From Bacillus sp. CHD6a (GTDB taxonomy: Bacteria > Bacillota > Bacilli > Bacillales > Bacillaceae_I), in NCBI RefSeq assembly GCF_001293645.1, contig NZ_LBMD01000031.1, positions 1-45,871 of the forward strand: DNA of 45,871 bases, in the 5' to 3' direction. Under the pieces are notes generated by a model. The model was given only the letters and a program-made list of their open reading frames with translations, made no database searches and was not told the origin of the DNA. Positions 8,267 through 15,443 of the stretch are shown piece by piece (position 1 is the stretch's first letter; every line of letters starts with the position of its first letter). The position numbers and the translations under genes were made by a program.

Positions 8267-8656
8267 ATGATACAACGCTTTATTGAACTCGGAGAAGGCT
8301 ATTCTGATATATATGAACTTATGGAGCTCGCAAGAAGTAATAAAAATAGACTGCAGCATCTCATTATGCTCCATACGGTGAAAAACGGACGAAATCTGTC
8401 TTCTTTTGTTGTTGTAATGAAACCTACAAACCCTGGTGACTTTCAAGCTCTTTATATTAGTTTGGAAGGGATTCCAAACCATCAAGTCCAACCTAATAAA
8501 CGCGCTGCCCTTTTTCAAGAACTGGCTAAGGAATTGGATAAAGAAATTATTCAATTCGAAGTAAAATCTACAGATGTTTTTGCTGAAAAAGAGCTATATT
8601 TTCAATATTTAATTGGAATATTGCGGTTAAATCATTATATTCCCGCTTTAAGGTAA
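8267..8656 (+). CDS. Small conserved hypothetical protein
   Basis: The 129-residue soluble product starts MIQRFIELGEGYSDIYELMEL. It looks like a compact alpha/beta protein with no signal peptide or cysteine motif, ending YLIGILRLNHYIPALR. It resembles a conserved Bacillaceae family of unknown function, members of which have been mislabelled methylthioribose kinase. No kinase motif is present and I assign no function. GAGAGGAG precedes the ATG. It is divergent from the 7852-8172 gene and convergent with ylbG, and interrupts the usual ylbG-rsmD order. Confidence 0.78.
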   Translation: MIQRFIELGEGYSDIYELMELARSNKNRLQHLIMLHTVKNGRNLSSFVVVMKPTNPGDFQALYISLEGIPNHQVQPNKRAALFQELAKELDKEIIQFEVKSTDVFAEKELYFQYLIGILRLNHYIPALR

Positions 8657-8692
8657 TCATGAAACATATCCGTACCGGACATCTCTGTTTAA

Positions 8693-8743
8693 TAGAAAAA
8701 GCAGTATCAAACCTAATCTCTTAAGTTTGTACTGCTTTTTCTA
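8693..8743. terminator. Bidirectional terminator
   Basis: AGAAAAAGCAGTA...TACTGCTTTTTCT inverted repeat between the convergent 8267-8656 gene and ylbG, with a T-run on both strands. Confidence 0.85.
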
Positions 8744-9016
8744 TAAGCCCATCTTATAGTCATATTCTTTTGCTTTGTCCGGTCTGGAGTTTTCATAATG
8801 CGTTTTTATGGACGGCTTATGTGAAACCTCTACCTTTTTAACATAAGATTGTCTGTTAAGCTTCTCCACCAACGCTTCCGTATCCTCACTGTTACAATAG
8901 AACAGGACATATTTCAATTTTTTTGATATGTAGATGACATTTCCATAGCGCCTCAGCAGTTTGGCTTGTTTCAATGAATGTAGCCACACCACAATGCCTT
9001 GTCTTTGTGATAGCAT
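8741..9016 (-). CDS. ylbG: DUF2129 family protein YlbG
   Basis: This is a member of the YlbG/UPF0298 family of small cytoplasmic proteins of unknown function. The product is 91 residues, the family's usual size, and contains RQGIVVWLHSLKQAKLLRRYGNVIYISKKLKYVLFYCN in pattern (positive, mixed alpha/beta). I chose the ATG at 9016: AAAGGGG lies 8 bp upstream, and the in-frame ATG at 9046 would add ten residues. It normally follows ylbF directly; here a plus-strand gene (9146-9478) and a repeat relic separate them. Confidence 0.92.
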   Translation of the reverse strand: MLSQRQGIVVWLHSLKQAKLLRRYGNVIYISKKLKYVLFYCNSEDTEALVEKLNRQSYVKKVEVSHKPSIKTHYENSRPDKAKEYDYKMGL

Positions 9017-9145
9017 ATGATTTACCCCTTTAAAATATTGATCCATGTTATATTATAGTTTAGCATGAATGGAAAAATTATGACATACTTAACGCACACC
9101 AATTAGGGATTATTCCATTATAAAATAGAGGAAAGGACGTTTTTT

Positions 9146-9478
9146 ATGGAGTTGGAACAGATTTGGGATGTATTTTTAGAAGAACTTGATAAAAATGTTT
9201 TAGTCTTGAGCTGTTTCCGAAAACATGTAGCTGGAATTCCCTTTTTATACGTAGATGTTGATCCTAAACATATTAATGATTGGGAAGATAAAGGCATGTC
9301 CTTTATTGAAGTTTGTTCAAAAGTAGCGATGCATAAGAAGAAAGTGACAGTGGAAACGCATTTTGTGAGAAGCAAAAAATCTTTGTTTGTTTATAGGCAC
9401 CGCTTCTATGTCCCTCAGGAAAAGATGTTTTGTTGTGGCAACCTTTGTGAGGATTGTATTCGGTTAAGAGTAAAATAA
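9146..9478 (+). CDS. Hypothetical protein with CCGN-C-C motif
   Basis: I do not recognise this 110-residue soluble protein. The N-terminal part is acidic (MELEQIWDVFLEELDKN). The C-terminus holds a cysteine cluster CCGNLCEDC (about residues 96-104), a pattern also seen at the end of small proteins predicted to bind a metal or Fe-S centre, so metal binding is an inference. AGGAAAGGAC precedes the ATG. It lies between ylbG and ylbF, opposite in orientation, a position empty in B. subtilis. Confidence 0.75.
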   Translation: MELEQIWDVFLEELDKNVLVLSCFRKHVAGIPFLYVDVDPKHINDWEDKGMSFIEVCSKVAMHKKKVTVETHFVRSKKSLFVYRHRFYVPQEKMFCCGNLCEDCIRLRVK

Positions 9479-9500
9479 TTTAGTTGATTGGTTATACTCC

Positions 9501-9556
9501 TCTATTGATTTCTGCAAATGGCTTCGCTTTCCTACTGCTCCAATCAACAGCTATGT
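9501..9556 (+). repeat. Dispersed palindromic element, internally deleted copy
   Basis: CTATTGATTTCTGCAAATGG and GCTTCGCTTTCCTA, the element's left core, are joined directly to CTGCTCCAATCAACAGCTA, its right core. About 85 bp of the middle is missing. Confidence 0.75.
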
Positions 9557-9592
9557 GTATTTAGCTTAGCTCCAAACTTACCATTTAAACAC

Positions 9593-9627
9593 AAAAAAAG
9601 AAGCTACAATTAAGCAGCTTCTTTTTT
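9593..9627. terminator. Bidirectional terminator for ylbF and the 9146-9478 gene
   Basis: AAAAAAAGAAGCT...AGCTTCTTTTTT inverted repeat with T-runs on both strands. Confidence 0.85.
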
Positions 9628-9628
9628 A

Positions 9629-10081
9629 TTAACTTGCTTTACATCCACAACCGCCGCCTGAGCCACAGCCGCCTCCGCAGCTTGATAAGGAATCAAAGAA
9701 TGGGTTACCAGTTGGAACTTTTACATTTGTCGAAACTGCCTGTCCTATCATCACACTGATTTCATCAAGTGTTTTTTGAATGGCATCTTCAGCTTGTTTA
9801 AAAGCATGGACGGTTTCGTGGAGATCCACTTTCCGTTTCAACTCCCGTGTTTCTAGGGTTACTTTGCGATAGTCGGGGTGATATTTCCCGAATCGCTGAA
9901 CTTCCTCATATCTTTCTTTTATAGAATCGAATGCACGGATAAGCTCCTGCGCTTCTTCGTCATGTTGTAAGTTATATAAACAGCGATGATAGTCTTCAGC
10001 AAGTTCGGACTGCCAAATCATTTTCGCTAATTCTTCTGCTTTTTCAACCATTTGAACATGCTCATAAGTTGCAATCATCAT
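9629..10081 (-). CDS. ylbF: Regulatory protein YlbF (RNase Y-associated Y-complex subunit)
   Basis: YlbF forms, with YmcA and YaaT, an Fe-S containing complex that directs RNase Y in mRNA maturation and affects competence, sporulation and biofilm formation (family knowledge). The 150-residue product is helical with the conserved QRFGKYHPDYR segment and ends in a cysteine-rich tail CGGGCGSGGGCGCK that fits cluster binding. I chose the ATG at 10081, since GGAGGTG stands 6 bp upstream; the 10105 ATG lies before that site. It lies 64 bp downstream of a lipoprotein gene on the same strand. Confidence 0.94.
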   Translation of the reverse strand: MMIATYEHVQMVEKAEELAKMIWQSELAEDYHRCLYNLQHDEEAQELIRAFDSIKERYEEVQRFGKYHPDYRKVTLETRELKRKVDLHETVHAFKQAEDAIQKTLDEISVMIGQAVSTNVKVPTGNPFFDSLSSCGGGCGSGGGCGCKAS

Positions 10082-10145
10082 CGAATACACCTCCAAATCC
10101 ATCATACCATGTTTTTCTAGAGATGTATAATACCCAAAGAGGTGA

Positions 10146-10571
10146 TTAAATTTCCACTTGGATTGTCTGTTCTACACCGTATTCAGTCTCATCATTATGA
10201 AGCAATTTGACCGTAAGAATATGTTCTCCTTTTGGTACGCCTTTAAGTATGAATGCACCTTTTGCGAAACTTCCCCATTTTTTATTATCTACGTACACAA
10301 TTACCTGGCCTTCTCCTTCTTTTTTTGCCTTGCTGTTCTCTTTGAATTTAAAATTTGGTGTGACAATACATTCTACATAGATATCCTGATTTTTCACGGA
10401 ATGATGCAAAGTCATGGAGATGTCTTGATCTTTTGATTTAGTATTTGTTGAAATGACCTCCATCACCTCTACTTCTGTTGCTGCTTCACTTTCGGGCTTT
10501 TGTTGGTCTTCTTTACAACCTCCAAGGGTTAGTGTTAATAAGCAGATCATAATAATTAAAGATCGTTTCAT
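10146..10571 (-). CDS. Putative lipoprotein
   Basis: The 141-residue product has a classic lipoprotein signal: MKRS, a hydrophobic stretch, then the lipobox LGGC with Cys19. The mature part begins with an acidic linker, then an apparent beta-rich domain (residues 50-141) ending GEHILTVKLLHNDETEYGVEQTIQVEI, reminiscent of Ig-like or copper-chaperone-like folds, but I cannot assign a family. AAAGGAGC precedes the ATG. It stands between ylbE and ylbF, where B. subtilis has nothing, so it is an insertion in the conserved block. Confidence 0.82.
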   Translation of the reverse strand: MKRSLIIMICLLTLTLGGCKEDQQKPESEAATEVEVMEVISTNTKSKDQDISMTLHHSVKNQDIYVECIVTPNFKFKENSKAKKEGEGQVIVYVDNKKWGSFAKGAFILKGVPKGEHILTVKLLHNDETEYGVEQTIQVEI

Positions 10572-10634
10572 ATTTTTGCTCCTTTCTTATACTGCTATTT
10601 CTATAGTTTGAGAAAGGAGGATATATTCTATTCT

Positions 10635-10664
10635 AATAAAAAAACGCCCACTTATAAGTGGCGC
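10635..10664 (-). terminator. ylbD-ylbE terminator
   Basis: Minus strand CGCCACTTATAAGTGGGCG followed by TTTTTTT, just after ylbE. Confidence 0.8.
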
Positions 10665-10679
10665 GCATGAATTTGAAGT

Positions 10680-10928
10680 TTAGTCCATATTCTTCATCGT
10701 TTGAAACATGTGAACCATCATGGAAGCCATTTGAACGGAGTTTTGAAATTTCTCCACTTTATGAGGAATCGTTTGCTTGTAATAATGCATGGAGGATAAC
10801 TCAAAGTCGTTAAGCTTATCAGGTTCTCTAGTAAGGGTGCGATACCATATAGGTTGTTCGCGTAAGTAACTTTTTAACGTTTTCTTTTTTTGGATATATT
10901 CATAGACGTCTTTTCTCATTTGCCTCAT
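10680..10928 (-). CDS. ylbE: YlbE-like family protein
   Basis: This small protein of unknown function (82 residues, or 79 from the ATG at 10919) matches the YlbE family with RKDVYEYIQKKK, LREQPIWYRTLTREP and a C-terminal helix rich in Met. It lies 6 bp downstream of ylbD, in one operon. Both possible ATGs have imperfect ribosome sites (AGGA before 10928, GAGG before 10919), so the start is unsettled. No membrane segment. Confidence 0.9.
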   Translation of the reverse strand: MRQMRKDVYEYIQKKKTLKSYLREQPIWYRTLTREPDKLNDFELSSMHYYKQTIPHKVEKFQNSVQMASMMVHMFQTMKNMD

Positions 10929-10934
10929 CCATTC

Positions 10935-11330
10935 CTAGTCTTTTCTAAACGAAAACGGATTTTTTACTCCTTGGGTCGGGGAACTGCTACCTTTGGTTGA
11001 ATTCGGAATGAACTGTTGTATTAACTCCTGGATATTGCCTATAGCAGAATTGACATTAGTCAGATGATACTGCATCTGGTTCACATCCATTTTTTTCAAT
11101 GATTGCAGCAGTAGAGGAATAACATCGGATTTTTTTTCTGTTTTCTCCTCTTGTGTTTCGTCATCACGGAAATTTTTCCAACTTTCGTCCTCTTCTCCGA
11201 GCAAATACCATTCCTCAAATAAATCCTGCCAAGTCTTTTTCTTACTCTTGACTTCCTGTGAAAGCTTTGGATGTCGTTTTACAAAGTCTTTGAACTTTTC
11301 GATGCTAGGATGTTTTTGATTAGTTGCCAT
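10935..11330 (-). CDS. ylbD: Putative spore coat protein YlbD
   Basis: YlbD-family proteins are listed as putative coat proteins in Bacillus (family annotation). The 131-residue product is hydrophilic and helical, begins MATNQKHPSIEKFKDFVKRHPKL, has the WYLLGEEDESW segment near residues 41-51, and ends in a Ser/Pro-rich tail NPFSFRKD. AGAGGTG precedes the ATG. First gene of the ylbD-ylbE operon. Direct evidence for a coat location cannot be read from sequence. Confidence 0.88.
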   Translation of the reverse strand: MATNQKHPSIEKFKDFVKRHPKLSQEVKSKKKTWQDLFEEWYLLGEEDESWKNFRDDETQEEKTEKKSDVIPLLLQSLKKMDVNQMQYHLTNVNSAIGNIQELIQQFIPNSTKGSSSPTQGVKNPFSFRKD

Positions 11331-11468
11331 TCTCTCACCTCTCTCCTCGTTAATATGCCTAGTTTATTTTATTTGGAAAAAGTAAAAGCGTTCGCCTATT
11401 TTTCTTTTCTTCCGTGCTCGCCCTTGATAAGATGTAGGTAAACTTTTTGGAGAAAGAAGGACAGAGTA

Positions 11469-11954
11469 ATGGATATTAAGCAGCAATGGAACCACTTTTT
11501 ATCAGATGCTACGGAGGAGGAAAAACATGTAGCTTCCCTATACCTAAAAAGCATCGAACGCATAAGGAATGGTTCGAACAGTACTCACATTGGCGCACTT
11601 ATGGATATAAACAGTGAATTTCAAGAACCAGATACTTTAACCATGCGGATACCAAACAGCGAACTGCTTCAGAATTCGTTAGATATTTTACACGGAGGTT
11701 TAACGGCGACATTGCTTGACTCTGCTATGGGAACGCTCGCTTTCAAATTAATCCCGAAAGACAAAGCTGCCGTTACGACTGAAATGAAAGTGAATTACGT
11801 AGCAAAAGGCGTAGGAGATCATTTTACCTGTGTGGCTTCTGTGATTCATAAAGGAACAAAGTTATTGGTGATGGAAGGCAAAGTCTTTCGAAGTGATGGT
11901 GTTTTGATTGCACATGCAACAGGCAGTTTCTTTGTTATTCCAAAAAGAACCTAG
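11469..11954 (+). CDS. PaaI-type hotdog-fold thioesterase
   Basis: A 161-residue protein of the hotdog-fold acyl-CoA thioesterase family (PaaI-like). The signature is LHGGLTATLLDSAMG, with His75, Gly76-Gly77 and Asp84 at the positions used for thioester hydrolysis, and a later beta-rich segment ATGSFFVIPK typical of the family end. Substrate unknown. AAGGAC lies before the ATG. A membrane protein gene follows after 14 bp, so they form a two-gene operon opposite to and between ylbD and ylbC. Confidence 0.88.
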   Translation: MDIKQQWNHFLSDATEEEKHVASLYLKSIERIRNGSNSTHIGALMDINSEFQEPDTLTMRIPNSELLQNSLDILHGGLTATLLDSAMGTLAFKLIPKDKAAVTTEMKVNYVAKGVGDHFTCVASVIHKGTKLLVMEGKVFRSDGVLIAHATGSFFVIPKRT

Positions 11955-11968
11955 AAAGGAAGGGTGAT

Positions 11969-12337
11969 ATGGTTACTGCCATCGTTATCCCTATTCTGAT
12001 TGGTTATTTTTATTGGATTACCAAAAAGGAAGCTAAGAAACAGAAAGAGCGTTGGGAGAACCTCTCACACGTACCTTCTGAAGCTAGAGTGGAAGGAAAA
12101 CTTCTGTCGATACATACAGAGAATAAACGCTTTTATCATCAACTGTATATACTTGAAACTACTTGTCGGATACAAAATGATCATGGTCTTACAACGATAG
12201 TATATAGGCAACCATTTACTCCTACAATTACCGCTCCTTCGTTTAATAAGGGAGATCAATTACAGATTGTTGGAAGCTGGGATGGTGAAGTTTTTCTTGC
12301 AGGCAATATGAAATTGGTGAACAGAAAAATGTCTTGA
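11969..12337 (+). CDS. Single-pass membrane hypothetical protein
   Basis: I do not recognise this 122-residue protein. It has an N-terminal hydrophobic segment (residues 2-18, VTAIVIPILIGYFYWI), a Lys/Glu-rich stretch and a beta-rich remainder containing GDQLQIVGSWDGEVFLAGNMK, which looks like an OB-like or NfeD-like small barrel (inference). GAAAGGAAGG precedes the ATG. It follows the thioesterase gene and ends just before a dispersed repeat. Confidence 0.78.
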   Translation: MVTAIVIPILIGYFYWITKKEAKKQKERWENLSHVPSEARVEGKLLSIHTENKRFYHQLYILETTCRIQNDHGLTTIVYRQPFTPTITAPSFNKGDQLQIVGSWDGEVFLAGNMKLVNRKMS

Positions 12338-12344
12338 ATGAAGC

Positions 12345-12551
12345 ATCTGGAAAAGTCTTTGATTTTAGTTGTTGATTAGACACCGCTGTTGATTTCCGCA
12401 AATGGCTTCGCTTTCCTAGGGAAGGTGCTTGAGCCTCCTCGCTATTCGTTGCGGGGTCTCAAGCTACCTTTATCTCCCTCAGGAGTCTTCGCCTTTTGCT
12501 CCAATCAACAGCTAGGAATCATCATAAACTATACGTTTCCAGTTTCAGTGA
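12345..12551 (+). repeat. Dispersed palindromic element, copy 2
   Basis: It has the same architecture as copy 1: decayed left end CTGGAAAAGTCTTTGATTTT, core from CACCGCTGTTGATTTCCGC to CAATCAACAGCTAGGAATC (about 12370-12518), and decayed right end GTTTCAGTG at 12542-12550. It fills the gap between the convergent 11969-12337 gene and ylbC. Confidence 0.85.
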
Positions 12552-12581
12552 CGTTCTTTGAATGACTGTCTTTTTTCTGTT

Positions 12582-13643
12582 CTACCATGTTTCAATAAAA
12601 TTTTGGGTATAATATTTCTCCTTCACTCCTACTCCAAGGTGAGTGAACCTTGGATTTAATAACGTATTCCTGTGCCCTTCACTATTTAACCAGCCTTCCA
12701 CTGCTGCAACCCCGTCCACGTACTTTGCAGCGATATTTTCCCCAGCCAAACGAAATGGGACTTCTCCTACTGTAAGTCTATCAGTTAAGTTCCCTTTTGT
12801 AGGGGAGGTATGAGAAAAATAGTCTTGCTCCCTCATATCTTTACTATGTAAGTATGCAACCCTTGCTGTTTCTTCATCCCATTCTACTGGTGAAAGCTCA
12901 AAGCGATGTCTAATAATATTAGTAAAGTCAATAATTTGTTTTGCATCCCCTTCTTCAACCCTAGCCCATTCTTCTTCGCTTAACTCTCTCGGTTCGACTA
13001 AAGGGCCTCTATATAAAAGTTCATAAGGGCGTTGTTTAATCAAGGTAGAGCTGTCCATATAGCGAACACTTGAAAGAGTTTGTTCAAAATTATCAAAGTA
13101 CAACTGTACATAGAAATCTTCTATTTTAAGCAAAGGTCTAGTTTTCAATTCTTCTTCTTTTAACTGAAAACGATAAGAACCTTCTTCATGCGAAACTGTC
13201 ATATCATTTGAAAAGTTGTAAGTATTATTCAACTCGTCGTAAGACTGCCCTACCTTAAACAGTTCATTTTCACTTTCACTTCCTGTACTAAAAATAGTGA
13301 CGATTTTCCCCTCACTCACGCCAAATTGCATGTAATTCTCCAAATTCCCATTATATATCCACCATTCATAGTCATAGGAGGACAGATCCTTTCTAACCGG
13401 TTCTCCCAGCTTGTCCATTAAGAATTGAGGATCTTTCCCCATAAAAGTAGCTAGTCCGCCGATCTCTTGATTCATTTGTATTTCAGATTGTACAAAAGCT
13501 TTGTCTTCTGATTGTCTCTTTTCTGTGGCGATTTGGCCAGTTAGTGGTTGTTCTGTTATCAGCTGCTCCAATTCATGTGGTTCGACATTAACAAATAAAT
13601 ATAAACAAAATGCAATAAATAGCAAAAAGAATAAACCCCTCAT
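12582..13643 (-). CDS. ylbC: CAP (SCP/PR-1) domain protein YlbC
   Basis: A 353-residue exported or membrane-anchored protein. An N-terminal hydrophobic segment (about residues 3-18, signal peptide or anchor) precedes a CAP-associated N-terminal domain (about 60-200) and a C-terminal CAP/SCP domain (about 225-353) with HSKDM, YFSHTSP, AGENIA and SEGHRNTLLNPRFTHLGVG. Bacterial CAP proteins are of uncertain biochemical role. The start is ATG 13643: GGGAGGG precedes it, whereas the ATG at 13694 lies before that site. It is downstream of ylbB but separated from it by a terminator. Confidence 0.92.
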   Translation of the reverse strand: MRGLFFLLFIAFCLYLFVNVEPHELEQLITEQPLTGQIATEKRQSEDKAFVQSEIQMNQEIGGLATFMGKDPQFLMDKLGEPVRKDLSSYDYEWWIYNGNLENYMQFGVSEGKIVTIFSTGSESENELFKVGQSYDELNNTYNFSNDMTVSHEEGSYRFQLKEEELKTRPLLKIEDFYVQLYFDNFEQTLSSVRYMDSSTLIKQRPYELLYRGPLVEPRELSEEEWARVEEGDAKQIIDFTNIIRHRFELSPVEWDEETARVAYLHSKDMREQDYFSHTSPTKGNLTDRLTVGEVPFRLAGENIAAKYVDGVAAVEGWLNSEGHRNTLLNPRFTHLGVGVKEKYYTQNFIETW

Positions 13644-13764
13644 GTCTCTTTTCCCTCCCTTTTCTATCATTATATTTACTAGATTCACTTTCATTCACAA
13701 TTTTATAGTAGAGTTATTCTATCTATACCCTATTACAGAAGAATGAATACTTTTCTAGACATAA

Positions 13765-13797
13765 AAACAAAGAACTGAATCTAGGTAGATTCAGTCC
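13765..13797 (-). terminator. ylbB terminator
   Basis: CTGAATCTA/TAGATTCAG hairpin followed on the minus strand by TTCTTTGTTTTT. Confidence 0.8.
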
Positions 13798-13809
13798 CTA
13801 AAGAAACGA

Positions 13810-14223
13810 TTAACTTTCAGAGATATCGCTTAAGGCATCTCCCGCTTGGTCGTCTGAATAATCCCGTACAGCCAAGTCTCCAAGTGATACTATTCCGATT
13901 AAATGACCATTTTCCACTACAGGTAATCTTCGTACTTGATGTTCTGCCATTAGATGGGAAGCCTCGGCAACAGAAGTATCAGGACTAATGGTAATTAAGT
14001 GGTCGCTCATCACATTTGTTACTGGATTAGAACCTGGATGTTTTTCTGCAATACCTCGGACAACTAGGTCCCTATCTGTAATCATTCCCAATAGCTGTCC
14101 ATTTTCCACAATTGGAATGGCCCCTACATTCAAATCCTTCATTTTTGTTGCAACTTCGAACACATTATCCAATGGTGTGCAACAATCTACATCCGTTGTC
14201 ATAACATCTCTTACCGTTTGCAT
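13810..14223 (-). CDS. ylbB: CBS-domain pair protein YlbB
   Basis: The 137-residue cytoplasmic protein consists of two CBS domains and nothing else: MTTDVDCCTPLDNVFEVATKM...GMITDRDLVVRG (about 8-60) and MSDHLITISPDTSVAEASHLM...GIVSLGDLAV (about 72-123). CBS pairs bind adenosine nucleotides and regulate other proteins; the target here is unknown. An acidic tail follows. CGGAGGTAG precedes the ATG. Confidence 0.93.
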   Translation of the reverse strand: MQTVRDVMTTDVDCCTPLDNVFEVATKMKDLNVGAIPIVENGQLLGMITDRDLVVRGIAEKHPGSNPVTNVMSDHLITISPDTSVAEASHLMAEHQVRRLPVVENGHLIGIVSLGDLAVRDYSDDQAGDALSDISES

Positions 14224-14247
14224 TTTTTCTACCTCCGTATCATGTCA

Positions 14248-14400
14248 TACATAGCTGTACACTATTTTGAAGAGGATAAAGGTATCTTCTTCTATAATGA
14301 TAGGTTCACCATTTTCTACAAAATCATGAATTTTTCCAAAAAACTTAAGTGGACCGGCCTGAGATTGAGAACCTTTTATTGAAAGTTGTCCGCTTTCGTA
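14248..14400 (-). pseudogene. Possible relic reading frame without start codon
   Basis: Directly upstream of ylbB, the minus strand holds a 51-codon open frame ending TGA (14247-14245). It translates to a protein-like sequence (…LKFFGKIHDFVENG, then EPIIIEEDTFILFKIVYS), with no ATG, GTG or TTG in usable position and a stop codon before it. It may be a decayed gene end or a chance frame. Confidence 0.25.
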
Positions 14401-14464
14401 CTATTATTAAACAGGGAGCATGCTTAATTAGGTTTCATAGTGATAGAAAAAGGAGTGTACATAC

Positions 14465-14821
14465 ATGAAGATTGAGAATACAGGTTTTGAAAATGAAAGA
14501 GTGGAATTATCCCGTTTAACAGACATTATGGAAGATTTAGGTTTTGACCTTGCTGGTCAATGGGACTATGAGCGAGTAACATTTGATCGTAAATTTGAAA
14601 CAAAAGAAGGCACATTCTACCTTCGATTACAAGGCTACGCTGTTGAAGGTGATATTGGTGGTTCACATGCCATCATTAATTTGATGACACCGCTTTTAGG
14701 TAAGCATTACTATCCACATGGTGTGGAGTATGGAGAAGGCGAAACATTTCCTTCCAATATAGTATCCACTTCCACTTCTTTATTAAAACAAGCTAAAGAA
14801 CGTATGGATTCCATTAAATAA
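14465..14821 (+). CDS. ylbA: YugN-like family protein YlbA
   Basis: A 118-residue soluble protein of the YugN-like family, function unknown. It contains GQWDYERVTFDRKFE and ends with a helix. GLxGxHYYPHGVEYGE-like sequence (HYYPHGVEYGE, about 80-90) is characteristic. AAAGGAG lies before the ATG. It is divergent from ylbB, as a single-gene unit with its own terminator. Confidence 0.9.
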   Translation: MKIENTGFENERVELSRLTDIMEDLGFDLAGQWDYERVTFDRKFETKEGTFYLRLQGYAVEGDIGGSHAIINLMTPLLGKHYYPHGVEYGEGETFPSNIVSTSTSLLKQAKERMDSIK

Positions 14822-14835
14822 TTGAAATGAATTCT

Positions 14836-14878
14836 GAAGGTGAATTGCAGGCATAACGGGCTTGCTTCACCTTTTTTT
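14836..14878 (+). terminator. ylbA terminator
   Basis: GAAGGTGAA...TTCACCTTTTTTT. Confidence 0.85.
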
Positions 14879-14887
14879 ATTTAAACT

Positions 14888-15229
14888 TTATTTGATCCAT
14901 ATATGATTTACGTATATATTTACTTCAGATACTGTTTCTCCAGTAATGACTTCAATTTCTTTCTTTATCAATGCTTGTAGCTCCTTGCATTTTTGTGGAA
15001 TACATTTGTTGTGTACGACAGCAACAAAAAGCTCGATACATAGTTTTTTTTCTATATTATAATTAATAACTGCATAATTGATTTGGTCTCTATTTATGAA
15101 AGAGTACAATTTTCCTACCGACTTAGGTGGAAGAAGTTTGATATCACCAATATCTGAAACACAGATAGATATTACAGTTTGCAACAGCATATTACTCATC
15201 TCTTCCTGACCTTTATTCAGTACCAACAT
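14888..15229 (-). CDS. Asp23/Gls24 family small protein
   Basis: A 113-residue protein that fits the Asp23/Gls24 (DUF322) fold: N-terminal MSNMLLQTVISICVSDIGDIKLL, a central Ile/Val-rich beta segment and the C-terminal pattern QALIKKEIEVITGETVSEVNIYVN, matching the family's QxxVxxxVExxTGxxVxxVNV. Family members are cytoplasmic and linked to cell-envelope stress. AAAGGAGGT lies 7 bp before the ATG. The ancestral block lacks it here, and orthology with YqhY or YloU cannot be decided by eye. Confidence 0.8.
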   Translation of the reverse strand: MLVLNKGQEEMSNMLLQTVISICVSDIGDIKLLPPKSVGKLYSFINRDQINYAVINYNIEKKLCIELFVAVVHNKCIPQKCKELQALIKKEIEVITGETVSEVNIYVNHIWIK

Positions 15230-15443
15230 CTTGTATACCTCCTTTTCTCTTCAGGGATTTTATTAGTTTATGCTAATATTCACTAACTGTGCTTCCTTAA
15301 CTATTATTTACTTTTTCCCTTTTATGTATAAATGAATGTAGAAATAGAAATCGTTCTCATATTTATTTTCATACATACTGTTATTTCAATAAAATCCATA
15401 CTATAATTAAAGAAGGAGTATGGTATTAGAAAGGAGACATCCA

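Noticed and set aside
14360-14400. TPP-riboswitch-like CTGAGA upstream of ylbA
   Set aside because: Only the short CTGAGA matches; the rest of the thi-box core is absent and ylbA is not a thiamine gene.
15335-15360. Fur-box-like sequence before the AI-2E permease
   Set aside because: TGAGAACGATTTCTA matches the 7-1-7 Fur pattern at too few positions to call.
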